Source: Flammeovirga sp. SJP92 (GTDB lineage Bacteria; Bacteroidota; Bacteroidia; Cytophagales; Flammeovirgaceae). From it: DNA of 64,000 bases. Position numbers and translations under genes: made by a program. Below the pieces are notes generated by a model. It was not told the origin of the DNA and searched no databases. It saw nothing but the letters and a program-made list of their open reading frames with translations. Of this stretch, positions 17,389 through 25,989 are shown piece by piece. The DNA is taken from positions 1-64,000 of the forward strand of contig NZ_LQAQ01000119.1 of NCBI RefSeq assembly GCF_001583495.1, read 5' to 3'. Within the stretch, counting starts at the first letter, position 1. Each line of letters opens with the position of its first letter.

Positions 17389-17448
17389 AGAAATCAGGAG
17401 ATTTCTGATGATCTATAGGACACGAATGACGCTATCGCTAAACATTCG
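17389..17448. repeat. Palindromic repeat units, relatives of the 7197 element
   Basis: AGAAATC-AGGA-GATTTCT (17389-17406) has the same AGGA loop as GAAGTC-AGGA-GACTTC in the 7197 element, with changed but still complementary arms. CGAATG-acgctatcgctaaa-CATTCG (17423-17448) matches CAAGTG-acgctatcgcttaa-CACTTG at 7304-7329 in the same way. A third hairpin, ACTACC-gttatcgtt-GGGTAGT, follows at about 17463-17484. Confidence 0.7.
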
Positions 17449-17546
17449 CGCCATTGGGCTGACTACCGTTATCGTTGGGTAGTAGAACTTTGAAATTTTG
17501 TACAAAAAAAAGCCACCTCTTCACTCTCACAATAGATACAATAATT

Positions 17547-18947
17547 ATGAAAAAGTCGATTTTACTAAGTTTTATATTACTGAGCATATTACAATTTGCA
17601 GAAGCTAAAACACCACCTAATGTTGTCTTGATTTTTGTTGACGATATGGGTTGGGGAGATGTGGGTTATCACGGAGTAAATACAATCCATACACCTCAAA
17701 TTGATCAGCTGGCCAACGAAGGAGTTTACTTCTCACAAGGTTATGTCACTGCTTCAATTTGTGGACCTTCAAGAGCTGGATTGATCACTGGAAAATACCA
17801 ACAGCGTTTTGGGTGTTTCGGTAATAGTAAACACGGAATACCTAACGAAGAAAAACTACTTTTCCATTATTTAAAAGAACAAGGTTATCAAACCGCTTCC
17901 ATTGGGAAGTGGCACCTTGGGGAAGGAGAAGGAAGATTAATGCCTAACGAACGTGGAGTAGATTACTTCTATGGTTTTTTAGGAGGATCACATGATTATA
18001 CAAAATCAGGAAAAGATGAAAATGTAAAAAGAAGTTTGCTGAAGCCCATTTATGAAAATGGAGAAATACAACCTCCAATTCAAAATGACAATGGGTATTT
18101 AACGGACTTATTTACAGAAAAAGCGATATCTTTTATCGATAAAAATAAAGAAAATCCTTTCTGCCTTTATTTAGCTTACAATGCAGTGCATCACCCCTGG
18201 CAAGTGCCTCAAAAGTATGTAGATGCTTTGGATCACCTAGAAGTAGGAGAGGAAAGAAAACATTTTGCGGGAATGGTCTATGCTTTGGATGTAGGGATTG
18301 GTCAGATTCGAGAAGCACTGAAAGAAAATGGCATCGATGATAATACCATCATATTTTTCATTAGTGATAATGGAACTCCTGCAGGTCAAGGTTTTAAAGA
18401 GCCAAGACGTAAGAAAAGAGGAGAAACAACTATGTCTTCACCGGGACCTTTCAATGGTTTTAAAGGTTCAACTTACGAAGGAGGTATCCGAATTCCTTTT
18501 ATCGCCCATTATCCAAAACATTTTCCAGAAAATAAACATTCTGAAGTTCCTGTGACCTCTTTGGATGTATTGCCTACCATCTTAAATCAGATTGGTAAAG
18601 GTTTGGGGAGTGATGATTTAGAAGGAAAAGACCTTTTGGAATTAATTGATGGAGAAGAAGAAAGACCATTATTTTGGGCTAGAGATGGAGACATTGCGGT
18701 ACGATATCAAGATTGGAAATTATCCATCAATAATAAACAAGGTAGTGGAGATGTAGAGTTGTATGATTTGAAAAATGATCCGGGTGAATGGAAGGATATT
18801 GCATCCAATAATCCAGAAAAAGTGAAGCAGTTATTGCACCTTTTTCAAGAGTGGGATCAAAAGAATACAAAAGTCACAAACCATAGTGGTTTAACTCCAA
18901 AATACAGAGCAAAAATCGAAAAGTATTTGGAAGAGTTAGGAAGATAA
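17547..18947 (+). CDS. Exported S1 sulfatase
   Basis: A 466-residue sulfatase. The signal peptide ends FAEA; the metal site is IFVDDMGWGDVGYHG (D32/D33), and the maturation motif CGPSR at residues 72-76 is followed by AGLITGKYQQRFG. The second metal site reads FFISDNGTPAGQ, and FKGSTYEGGIRIPFIAHYP carries the basic substrate-end residue. The YQQRFG extension is shared with the sulfatases at 21092 and 55102, so these three probably belong to one or closely related subfamilies. The ATG at 17547 is used; the longer ORF upstream lacks a signal. It lies between the PUL 1 terminator and the 7TM receptor gene. Confidence 0.93.
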   Translation: MKKSILLSFILLSILQFAEAKTPPNVVLIFVDDMGWGDVGYHGVNTIHTPQIDQLANEGVYFSQGYVTASICGPSRAGLITGKYQQRFGCFGNSKHGIPNEEKLLFHYLKEQGYQTASIGKWHLGEGEGRLMPNERGVDYFYGFLGGSHDYTKSGKDENVKRSLLKPIYENGEIQPPIQNDNGYLTDLFTEKAISFIDKNKENPFCLYLAYNAVHHPWQVPQKYVDALDHLEVGEERKHFAGMVYALDVGIGQIREALKENGIDDNTIIFFISDNGTPAGQGFKEPRRKKRGETTMSSPGPFNGFKGSTYEGGIRIPFIAHYPKHFPENKHSEVPVTSLDVLPTILNQIGKGLGSDDLEGKDLLELIDGEEERPLFWARDGDIAVRYQDWKLSINNKQGSGDVELYDLKNDPGEWKDIASNNPEKVKQLLHLFQEWDQKNTKVTNHSGLTPKYRAKIEKYLEELGR

Positions 18948-18955
18948 AATACATG

Positions 18956-18991
18956 TTTCAAGTGTTTAGTTGATTGGCTTAACACTTGAAA
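18956..18991. repeat. Hairpin after the sulfatase gene
   Basis: TTTCAAGTGTT (18956-18966) and AACACTTGAAA (18981-18991) are perfect 11-base arms with a 14-base loop. It shares CAAGTGTT/AACACTTG with the outer arms of the 7197 element. No T-run follows, so it is more like a REP-type unit than a standard terminator, though it may shield the sulfatase mRNA end. Confidence 0.7.
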
Positions 18992-19137
18992 TATTGAGAT
19001 CAGAAATCATACCTAAACACTTCCTAACAATTGAACTAAATTCGATAAAAAATATCTATTTTTATACTATAAGAACATGGGGGGATTTTCCATCAAAAAG
19101 AAGGTCTAATCATGTGCTAAGAACTGAAACTACTTTC

Positions 19138-21051
19138 ATGAGAATCACGATAAAAAGGCATATTTTATTACTACTGTGCACATTATCAATTCTAACAACA
19201 TACGCAACTTCTAACAATGTAACGCACCTTACTGTACGTTTGGATGATTCATTGGACGAGCAAATTTTGAACCTGGAGAAAATTCCTTTTTGGGAAGATT
19301 CCTCAAGGTTGATGACGTATGAAGAAATGATATTGAAGGCACCGAGTTTTAATACCATTGGGAGATATTCGAAAGAATCTTACAATGTTAATTCTGCCTA
19401 TTGGTTAAAATTATATATTGATATAGAAGAACATAACAGCAAGTCGTGGACACTTGAATTGTATGATCAATCTATTGATGAAATAGTATTCTTTTTACCA
19501 CAAAAAAACGGTGTAATTAGAAAGGAGTTTATGGGCGATAGTTATCTTTTTGATCAGAGAATTTACTTCCACAAAAACTTTATCATTCCATTAAATAACG
19601 ATATAGACTATACTAAACCAATCTATATTAGTATCAAATCCAATCATAAAGTGGATTTACACGTCAATATCCGTAGTACAGAGCGTTTGATTAAACATGC
19701 TACTTTAGAATACCTTTGGTTTGGTATCTATTACGGGGCCATCATCATTATGTCATTTTATAACTTTATGCTTTGGTTGAGTATCAAAGAATCCAAGTAT
19801 TTAGTTTATATCTTACATATTCTCACGGTAGGTGTTTTTAATGCCTCAACGGATGGAACAGGTTTTCAATTTATTTGGAGCTATAACCCTAGTATCAATA
19901 ATTATGTGATCACATTATTGAGTTACGCGGCGGCGCTATCCTTGATCTTTTTTATCAAAGAAATGATGAAACAAGAGGCGAAAACCGTAAAGTATTATCA
20001 CTATATGAATTACTTGGTGGGTATTGTGACCTCTATTTTGATTATCGATTTATTTCATTTCAATTCTCAGTTTAGTGATGTCATGCTGATTGTAACTATT
20101 GTGGGATTGACGTTAATTGTTGCAAAACTAAGATTTGAGAATAAGAAAGTTTCCCCTTTCTATATTTATGGATTGGCGGCCATTTTAATTGGAGCTATTT
20201 TTCAGATGTTGAAAATCTTTGGAGTTATTCCATTGACACCGATTACACAGTATTTATTACGTTTCTCTATTTTCTTAGAAATGCTTCTGTTCTCTTATGC
20301 GCTTTATGATTCACTTCGACTTATAAAAGAAGAACAGCAGCGATCGAAAGATGAGGTGATTGAGCATCAGAAAAAGACAGAAGCGATGCAACTGAAGGTC
20401 ATTGAAGAACAAGAAAAAACGGTTTCCTTGAAAAATAAAGTCAATGAAGAATTAGAAGAGAAAGTAAGGGAAAGGACGATTTCTTTAATGCAAAGTGAAG
20501 AAAAACTCAAGGAGGCATATCGTAAATTGGAAGAAAAATCGGAGCGTTTAAATCTCATTAATAGAACCCTTGATGTCAATAATAGTAAGTTGAAAGAAGG
20601 GATTAAGAAGGAGAGGGAAAAGCGATTTATTCATAAAATCATCAGCTTGGAAGAGTTTATGGAATTGTTCCCAGATCAGGTGTCATGCAAAAGGTATTTG
20701 GACAAGCAAAAATGGGAGAAAGGTTTTACTTGTAAACAGTGCCATAATCATAAGCAATGTAATGACGATAACACTTCGGGAAGTGCACAGTTTTCAAGAC
20801 GTTGTTCTAAATGTGGTTATGTAGAATCAGTGACCAGCAATACGGTCTTCCATCATGTGAAGTTTGATTTGACAAAGGCTTTTTACCTGTCGTATATCTT
20901 CCGTTATCACGAAAATGAATTCACCAATATTGAGCTAGGAATACAGCTTGATATGTCAAGAAATACAATTGCGAAATTTAAGACTAAAGTGAAGTCTGCT
21001 AACGAAAATAAATTACTACTACCAACTTTTGAGTTGTTTGAAATGGCTTAG
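19138..21051 (+). CDS. 7TMR-DISM membrane receptor fused to IS1595-type transposase zinc-ribbon/HTH domain
   Basis: A 637-residue protein from ATG 19138. In order: signal peptide (about 1-24); extracellular sensor domain of the 7TMR-DISM-E2 kind (SYNVNSAYWLKLYIDI, SWTLELYDQSIDEIVFFLP, GDSYLFDQRIYFHKNFIIP); seven hydrophobic helices (about 190-395, from YGAIIIMSFYNFMLWL); a long charged coiled coil (about 397-500). The end (about 510-637) reads as the N-terminal part of IS1595/ISXO2 transposases: EEFMELFPDQVSCKRYLDKQ, WEKGFTCKQC, RRCSKCGYVESV, TVFHHVKFDLTKAFYLSYIF, then an HTH-like IELGIQLDMSRNTIAKFKTK. Zinc ligands would be C532, C535, C556 and C559. The DDE catalytic domain is absent. The probable role is a membrane-tethered transcription regulator. 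It ends 40 bases before a sulfatase gene, so it is probably co-transcribed with it. Confidence 0.85.
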   Translation: MRITIKRHILLLLCTLSILTTYATSNNVTHLTVRLDDSLDEQILNLEKIPFWEDSSRLMTYEEMILKAPSFNTIGRYSKESYNVNSAYWLKLYIDIEEHNSKSWTLELYDQSIDEIVFFLPQKNGVIRKEFMGDSYLFDQRIYFHKNFIIPLNNDIDYTKPIYISIKSNHKVDLHVNIRSTERLIKHATLEYLWFGIYYGAIIIMSFYNFMLWLSIKESKYLVYILHILTVGVFNASTDGTGFQFIWSYNPSINNYVITLLSYAAALSLIFFIKEMMKQEAKTVKYYHYMNYLVGIVTSILIIDLFHFNSQFSDVMLIVTIVGLTLIVAKLRFENKKVSPFYIYGLAAILIGAIFQMLKIFGVIPLTPITQYLLRFSIFLEMLLFSYALYDSLRLIKEEQQRSKDEVIEHQKKTEAMQLKVIEEQEKTVSLKNKVNEELEEKVRERTISLMQSEEKLKEAYRKLEEKSERLNLINRTLDVNNSKLKEGIKKEREKRFIHKIISLEEFMELFPDQVSCKRYLDKQKWEKGFTCKQCHNHKQCNDDNTSGSAQFSRRCSKCGYVESVTSNTVFHHVKFDLTKAFYLSYIFRYHENEFTNIELGIQLDMSRNTIAKFKTKVKSANENKLLLPTFELFEMA

Positions 21052-21091
21052 AGGATGTTTGAAACATGCTCTTAAAAACCAATTGAATGAT

Positions 21092-23110
21092 ATGAAAATT
21101 ACAAGACTACTAAGTACTATAGTACTGCTTCTTTGGAGCGGTTACTTATGGGCTCAAACACCCAATTTTATCGTCATCATAGCAGATGACTTAGGTTATT
21201 CGGACGTAGGTTATCATGGTCTACGTACGGATATTCCTACTCCTAACATTGATGCATTAGCAAATAAAGGAGTGCAGTTTTCTGAAGGATATGTTACAGC
21301 CCCAGTTTGTGCTCCATCAAGAGCAGGGTTGTTGACGGGTGTCTACCAACAGCGTTTTGGTTTTAAAGATAATCCAGGTCCCTTCCGTCCTTCTCCAGAG
21401 ATTGTACCGGGAATCAGCCATGATTATCCTACTATCGCTCAGGAATTAAAGAAAGTTGGTTACAATACAGCGGCCATTGGAAAATGGCATTTAGGAGGAC
21501 AAGAAGACAACTCATTTATTCCCACAGGTAAAGGTTTTGACTACTACTACGGTTTCCTTGGAGGAGCATCTTCGTATTATTTTGAAGATCATGCCACACA
21601 ATTTTTCTTAGAAAATGATCAGCCCATCCAAACACCAAACCGTTATTTGACATCATTGTTTGGCGACAAAGCCGTAGAATATATTTTACAGCAGGATAAG
21701 GCAAAACCCTTCTTTATGTATTGGGCGCCGAATGCTGTCCATTCTCCATTACAAGCACCTGAAGAGGTTTTAGAAAAATTCAAACATATCAAGGATCCTA
21801 AGCGTCAGAAGTTAGTAGCCATGCAATATGTGATGGACCAGAACATTGGTAGAATTGTTGATGCGTTGGAAACGAAAGGTTTGATGGACAATACAATGAT
21901 TGTTTTCATCAGTGACAACGGTGGAAAACCACATGAAAATGCGTCTTACAACTTACCATTGAACGGAGCAAAGGGATCTCTTTTTGATGGTGGAATCAGG
22001 GTGCCTTATTTCATGTATTACCCGAAAATGATCAAAGAGGGACAAAAATACGATGAGATGGTGAGTAGCCTTGATATTATGCCGACCTTCTTATCATTGG
22101 CCAATGCTAATGCAACACAAGAATTATCAGGTGTTAATTTATTGCCTTATATCTCTAAAGAAATTTCTGAAAAGCCACATGATAAATTGTATTGGAAAAA
22201 CGCCAACAAATGGGGAGTACGTGATCAGGACTGGAAACTATTTTATGATCAAGACAGTGATAAGGTAAGGTTGTTTCATTTAGCTAAAGATGCTTATGAA
22301 AAAGAAGATGTGTATGATCAATACCCTGAGCAAGTAGAGCGTTTGTTGAAAGCGTATCAAGAATGGGATTATCAAAATGCCTCTTTTTCCTGGGGATGGA
22401 ATCCTGCGGCTATCGGAAAGTATAAAACGGAGAATCAATTTACATTTGAAGAATTGATTTCTGAAAAATTAGCAAGTGAAGAATTCGCAGATGTAATGGT
22501 GATTGAAAACCCAGCTAAAACTGGAATCAATACATCAAACAAGGTTTTACATCTAAAAGTAGACCAACATCATGAGAAATATTTCTTAAGTGCCCGTCAT
22601 TCTCCTATGATGAAAAGAGGGAATAAGGTAGCACATATTAAAGTGAAAAGTAAACAGAATTTCCGTTTGAATCTGACTATGATCGATGACAAAAAAGGAA
22701 ATGTTTCTGCCTACGCTCATAAAGAATACAATGGTAATGATGAATGGCAAGATTTAGTTTTTGATTTCACTGATTGGAAAGGAATGAAGTCGAAAGGTAT
22801 CGAGCTTTCATTTGAAGGGTTGGAGAACAATGAAGATATCTATTTGGATGATATTTGGTGGAATGTTCAGAAGAAAGAAATCAAAAATAACGAAACGGTA
22901 AGGGTAGAGAATATTCAGGTTTACAAAAGTATTTTCCAGAAAGACAAACAAGTACTGGTTTGGAAACCGATTCCTAATGTAAACGCCTATACAATCTACC
23001 ATAATGAAGAGGTGATTGGTACAGCAGATCAGCATTTCCACCTATTGCCAATGGATTATCAATTGAAAGACATCAAAATAAGTACTAAGCCAAAATTATT
23101 TGATAATTAA
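21092..23110 (+). CDS. S1 sulfatase with C-terminal jelly-roll extension
   Basis: A 672-residue enzyme from ATG 21092: signal peptide ending LWAQ, metal site IIADDLGYSDVGYHG (D32/D33), maturation motif CAPSR at residues 73-77 followed by AGLLTGVYQQRFG, and FISDNGGKPHENASYN. The sulfatase core ends near residue 430. About 240 extra residues follow. The first part resembles a carbohydrate-binding jelly roll (EWQDLVFDFTDWKGMKSKGI, DIYLDDIWWNV); the last 60 look like a small fibronectin-like strand set (VLVWKPIPNVNAYTIYHNEE). The extension probably binds the glycan substrate. The gene lies directly after the receptor gene. Confidence 0.9.
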   Translation: MKITRLLSTIVLLLWSGYLWAQTPNFIVIIADDLGYSDVGYHGLRTDIPTPNIDALANKGVQFSEGYVTAPVCAPSRAGLLTGVYQQRFGFKDNPGPFRPSPEIVPGISHDYPTIAQELKKVGYNTAAIGKWHLGGQEDNSFIPTGKGFDYYYGFLGGASSYYFEDHATQFFLENDQPIQTPNRYLTSLFGDKAVEYILQQDKAKPFFMYWAPNAVHSPLQAPEEVLEKFKHIKDPKRQKLVAMQYVMDQNIGRIVDALETKGLMDNTMIVFISDNGGKPHENASYNLPLNGAKGSLFDGGIRVPYFMYYPKMIKEGQKYDEMVSSLDIMPTFLSLANANATQELSGVNLLPYISKEISEKPHDKLYWKNANKWGVRDQDWKLFYDQDSDKVRLFHLAKDAYEKEDVYDQYPEQVERLLKAYQEWDYQNASFSWGWNPAAIGKYKTENQFTFEELISEKLASEEFADVMVIENPAKTGINTSNKVLHLKVDQHHEKYFLSARHSPMMKRGNKVAHIKVKSKQNFRLNLTMIDDKKGNVSAYAHKEYNGNDEWQDLVFDFTDWKGMKSKGIELSFEGLENNEDIYLDDIWWNVQKKEIKNNETVRVENIQVYKSIFQKDKQVLVWKPIPNVNAYTIYHNEEVIGTADQHFHLLPMDYQLKDIKISTKPKLFDN

Positions 23111-23220
23111 TTCTTAAATATTTTTTGTGAGTACAACTTAAAAAAATGCATAAATAGTGGTTCTATTGATAGTTTTTTTAAGGCAGTAATCGCAAAACAA
23201 TAATTGGAATTACTATTAAA

Positions 23221-23228
23221 TAATTTTG
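23221..23228 (+). promoter_or_regulatory. Possible -7 promoter element
   Basis: TAATTTTG fits the Bacteroidetes -7 consensus TAnnTTTG exactly, 36 bases before the sulfatase ATG at 23264. No good TTTG is found at the expected upstream distance. Confidence 0.3.
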
Positions 23229-23263
23229 GGTTGGTACTTCAGCATCAAAAATAAACTAAAACC

Positions 23264-24754
23264 ATGAAAACATTTTACAGAATTGCAATTGCATTAGTAA
23301 TTTGCATTGGTGCTAGAGTAGCACAAGGACAAACGCCGAATATCTTATTAATCACAGCGGATGATATGGATTATTATTCGTTAGGAGTCAATGGGAGTAA
23401 GGTAGAAGACATCACACCTAACTTGGATAAACTAGCTGATGAAGGCGTTCGTTTTACCAATGCACACGTAACAGTAGCCGTTTGTCAGCCTTCAAGAGGT
23501 GTAATTGGTACAGGTAGATACCCTAACAACAGTGGGATTTTAGGTTTTTATAATACAAAAGCCTCTGTTCCAACTTTAGCGGAAGAACTGAAAAATGCGA
23601 AGGGATATGAAGTGGGTATTTTAGGAAAAGTAAGCCACTCTACTCCAAAAGACAAGTACATTTGGGACTACGAGCAAGATGCAAAAGACTTAGGTAGCGG
23701 ACGTGGTACACAACTATACAGAGATCATTTCCAGAAGTTTGTACAGCAAGCAAAAGCAGGTGATGCTCCATTCTTTATGATGGCTAACTCACATGACCCT
23801 CATAGACCATTTTTTGAGGATACACCAAACTATGAGAATGGTGGAAAAAAGCGTCCTTCAAGAATTTATACTACAGATGAAATTGAAGTACCAGGATTTT
23901 TAGAAGATCTTCCTGAAGTGAGAAAAGAGTTGGCCGCTTATTACTCATCAGTAAGAAGATGTGATGATGTAGTGGGTGCATTTATGGAAGTATTGGAAGA
24001 AGAAGGCGTTGCTGATAACACTATCGTTGTTTTCCTTTCTGATAATGGAATGGCTTTCCCATTTGCAAAATCAAATGTTTATGTTCAATCAACAAGAACA
24101 CCATTTATTGTAAAATGGCCTAAAGGGTTCAAAGGTGGAAAAGTAGATGAAACACACCTTATTTCCATGGTAGACCTAATGCCTACTTTATTGGAAGCTG
24201 CAAAAATTAAAGCTCCAAAGAAATTGGATGGTAGAAGTTTCTTCCCATTATTAAAAGGGAAAAAGCAAGACGATCGAGAGTATGTATATACGCATTACAA
24301 TGAAAATATTGGTAGCAGAGCTTACACTATGAGAGCGGTGCAATCAAAAGACTACCTTTATATTTTCAACCCTTGGGCTGTTGGAGGAAGACAATATAAA
24401 ACATCTTCTATTAATGGCACATCATTTAAAGCCATGCAGGCAGCCGCTGAGGGTGATAAAGAACGTGAAGAAAGAGTGAATTTCTGTCTTTTTAGAACGG
24501 TTTTAGAATTTTATGACCTTAGTAAAGATCCTCATGCATTGAATAACCTAGCTGGAAATCCTGAATACGCTAAACAGCAAAAAGAAATGGAGGAAGAAAT
24601 GGTTAGAAGTATGCAAGCTACAAAAGATCCTATGTTGGAACTTTATAAGCAAAAGAATGATGAAGAATTCTTGATCAAGGCTACTCAAAAAATCCAAAGA
24701 GAAGCGAATATCAAAAAGAAAGAGAGAAGGGCTTTGAAAAATAATAAGCATTAG
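23264..24754 (+). CDS. Exported S1 sulfatase
   Basis: A 496-residue sulfatase with signal peptide (about 1-23), metal site LITADDMDYYSLGVNG (D33/D34), maturation motif CQPSR at residues 74-78 and VFLSDNGMAFPFAKSNVY as the second metal site, plus the histidine region ANSHDPHRPF. The general look (CQPSRG, HDPHRPF, short loops) recalls the N-sulfoglucosamine sulfohydrolase-like branch rather than the YQQRFG group, but subfamily and substrate need a SulfAtlas comparison. The lysine-rich C-terminus resembles that of the sulfatase at 3831. It is followed by a terminator, so it is the last gene of its transcript. Confidence 0.92.
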   Translation: MKTFYRIAIALVICIGARVAQGQTPNILLITADDMDYYSLGVNGSKVEDITPNLDKLADEGVRFTNAHVTVAVCQPSRGVIGTGRYPNNSGILGFYNTKASVPTLAEELKNAKGYEVGILGKVSHSTPKDKYIWDYEQDAKDLGSGRGTQLYRDHFQKFVQQAKAGDAPFFMMANSHDPHRPFFEDTPNYENGGKKRPSRIYTTDEIEVPGFLEDLPEVRKELAAYYSSVRRCDDVVGAFMEVLEEEGVADNTIVVFLSDNGMAFPFAKSNVYVQSTRTPFIVKWPKGFKGGKVDETHLISMVDLMPTLLEAAKIKAPKKLDGRSFFPLLKGKKQDDREYVYTHYNENIGSRAYTMRAVQSKDYLYIFNPWAVGGRQYKTSSINGTSFKAMQAAAEGDKEREERVNFCLFRTVLEFYDLSKDPHALNNLAGNPEYAKQQKEMEEEMVRSMQATKDPMLELYKQKNDEEFLIKATQKIQREANIKKKERRALKNNKH

Positions 24755-24802
24755 AAAAATAGCATAGAATCAAGTGAATAGACTTTTTTAAATTAAGTAA
24801 AA

Positions 24803-24830
24803 TCCTGCCTCTTTGAGGTGGGACTTTTTG
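24803..24830 (+). terminator. Terminator after sulfatase gene
   Basis: TCCTGCCTC-ttt-GAGGTGGGA stem followed by CTTTTTGTTTT, about 50 bases after the stop codon. Confidence 0.75.
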
Positions 24831-25031
24831 TTTTATGATAGTATTTGAATATCAATGATGTTTAGAAATCAGGTGATTTTTGAAATCTAATTTAACTTTT
24901 GACTACCAAGTCTTGACTTTAAAAAGAAGAATAAGGGAAGTTGAAAGAAAACCATAGGAAACGTATAGAAATGTCAATAAGAAATTGACGATAGTTTAGT
25001 TTACAAAACAGTGCCTTCATATATTGTAACA

Positions 25032-25063
25032 CAAAAAATCCTACCTCATGGAGATAGGATTTT
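25032..25063 (-). terminator. Terminator of the peroxiredoxin gene
   Basis: On the reverse strand AATCCTA-tctccatgagg-TAGGATT is followed by a T-run (TTTTTTGTG). It lies about 75 bases after the peroxiredoxin stop. Confidence 0.75.
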
Positions 25064-25137
25064 AGGCTAATTTAAAAGCAAACTATTGTATAATTTAACT
25101 ATTACTAATGTCTAATACTGGGGTGTAATTTTATATC

Positions 25138-25701
25138 TTAGATCAATCCAACAAGATCGATGCTTGGTTTCAATGTATCATTACCTTCTTTCCATTTTGC
25201 TGGGCAAACTTCAGAAGGATTCTCAGCCACAAATTGTAACGCTTTCAATTTTCTCAATAACTCCTCAGCATTTCTACCAACGTTACCTGCTACTACTTCA
25301 TAAGAAACGATTTCGCCTTCAGGATTCACAATGAAAGTACCTCTTTCGGCCATTCCATCTTCCTCAATCATTACTTCAAAACCTCTTGAAAGTACACCTG
25401 TTGGGTCTGCAAGCATTGGGTAATTGATTTTTTTGATGGTTTCAGAAGTATCATGCCATGCTTTGTGCACGAAGTGAGTGTCTGTTGAAACAGAGTAAAT
25501 TTCAGTACCTGTTGCTTTGAAATCTTCATAAAGATTAGCAAGGTCTTCTAGTTCCGTTGGACACACAAAAGTGAAGTCGGCAGGGTAGAAGAAGAAAATC
25601 GACCATTTGTCTAAAATATCTTCTTTAGTAACTGTTTTGAAGTCGTTGTTTTCGAAGGCTTGTACTTTAAAATCTACTACTTGTTTTCCGATTTGTGACA
25701 T
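25138..25701 (-). CDS. ahpC: 2-Cys peroxiredoxin, alkyl hydroperoxide reductase C type
   Basis: A 187-residue cytoplasmic peroxidase that reduces H2O2 and organic peroxides. The peroxidatic site is FYPADFTFVCPTELEDL, and the resolving cysteine lies in SEVCPAKW near the C-terminus; length and motifs match AhpC of the Prx1/AhpC group. No ahpF lies beside it, so the electron donor is encoded elsewhere. It is monocistronic on the reverse strand, with its own promoter-like box and terminator, inside the sulfatase block. The placement may be accidental. Confidence 0.95.
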   Translation of the reverse strand: MSQIGKQVVDFKVQAFENNDFKTVTKEDILDKWSIFFFYPADFTFVCPTELEDLANLYEDFKATGTEIYSVSTDTHFVHKAWHDTSETIKKINYPMLADPTGVLSRGFEVMIEEDGMAERGTFIVNPEGEIVSYEVVAGNVGRNAEELLRKLKALQFVAENPSEVCPAKWKEGNDTLKPSIDLVGLI

Positions 25702-25767
25702 AGTTTTATATTTTTTTGATTGATGTTTGTTTCAGTTTATTCAACCGCTTTCCGATTGATTACGATA

Positions 25768-25775
25768 CAAACATA
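25768..25775 (-). promoter_or_regulatory. Probable -7 element of the ahpC promoter
   Basis: The reverse strand reads TATGTTTG, an exact match to TAnnTTTG, about 67 bases upstream of the ahpC start. The expected -33 TTTG is only partly matched (TTTTAC). No clear OxyR site was seen. Confidence 0.4.
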
Positions 25776-25989
25776 CGGCGGGATTAGGTATTTGTAAAAT
25801 TGATTGTTTTTATATTGATATAGATTTCTATTATGGGGTATGTCTTGTGGAGGGGACTTTCACTTCTACTTATAGAGAAATTAAAAGAAGCATAATTTTA
25901 TCACCTTTCTTTTATAGAAAATTCACCCATTCAATTATGAAGGTTTGTTATTTTTATTCATCAAATTGACTACTAAACTTCAAAACGAA

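Larger units (their letters stand above)
24755..25137. other. Gap between convergent sulfatase and peroxiredoxin genes
   Basis: No gene was seen. It holds one terminator for each strand and, between them at about 24864-24881, a further unit AGAAATC-AGGT-GATTTTT of the AGGA-loop repeat family. Confidence 0.6.

Noticed and set aside
19138-21051. Complete IS1595-family insertion sequence
   Set aside because: Only the zinc-ribbon/HTH part is present; there is no DDE domain, no terminal inverted repeat, and the domain is in frame with an intact receptor.
23221-23228. Full promoter with -33 element upstream of the sulfatase at 23264
   Set aside because: Only the -7 box matches; no TTTG is present 19-23 bases upstream, so only the single element is listed, at low confidence.
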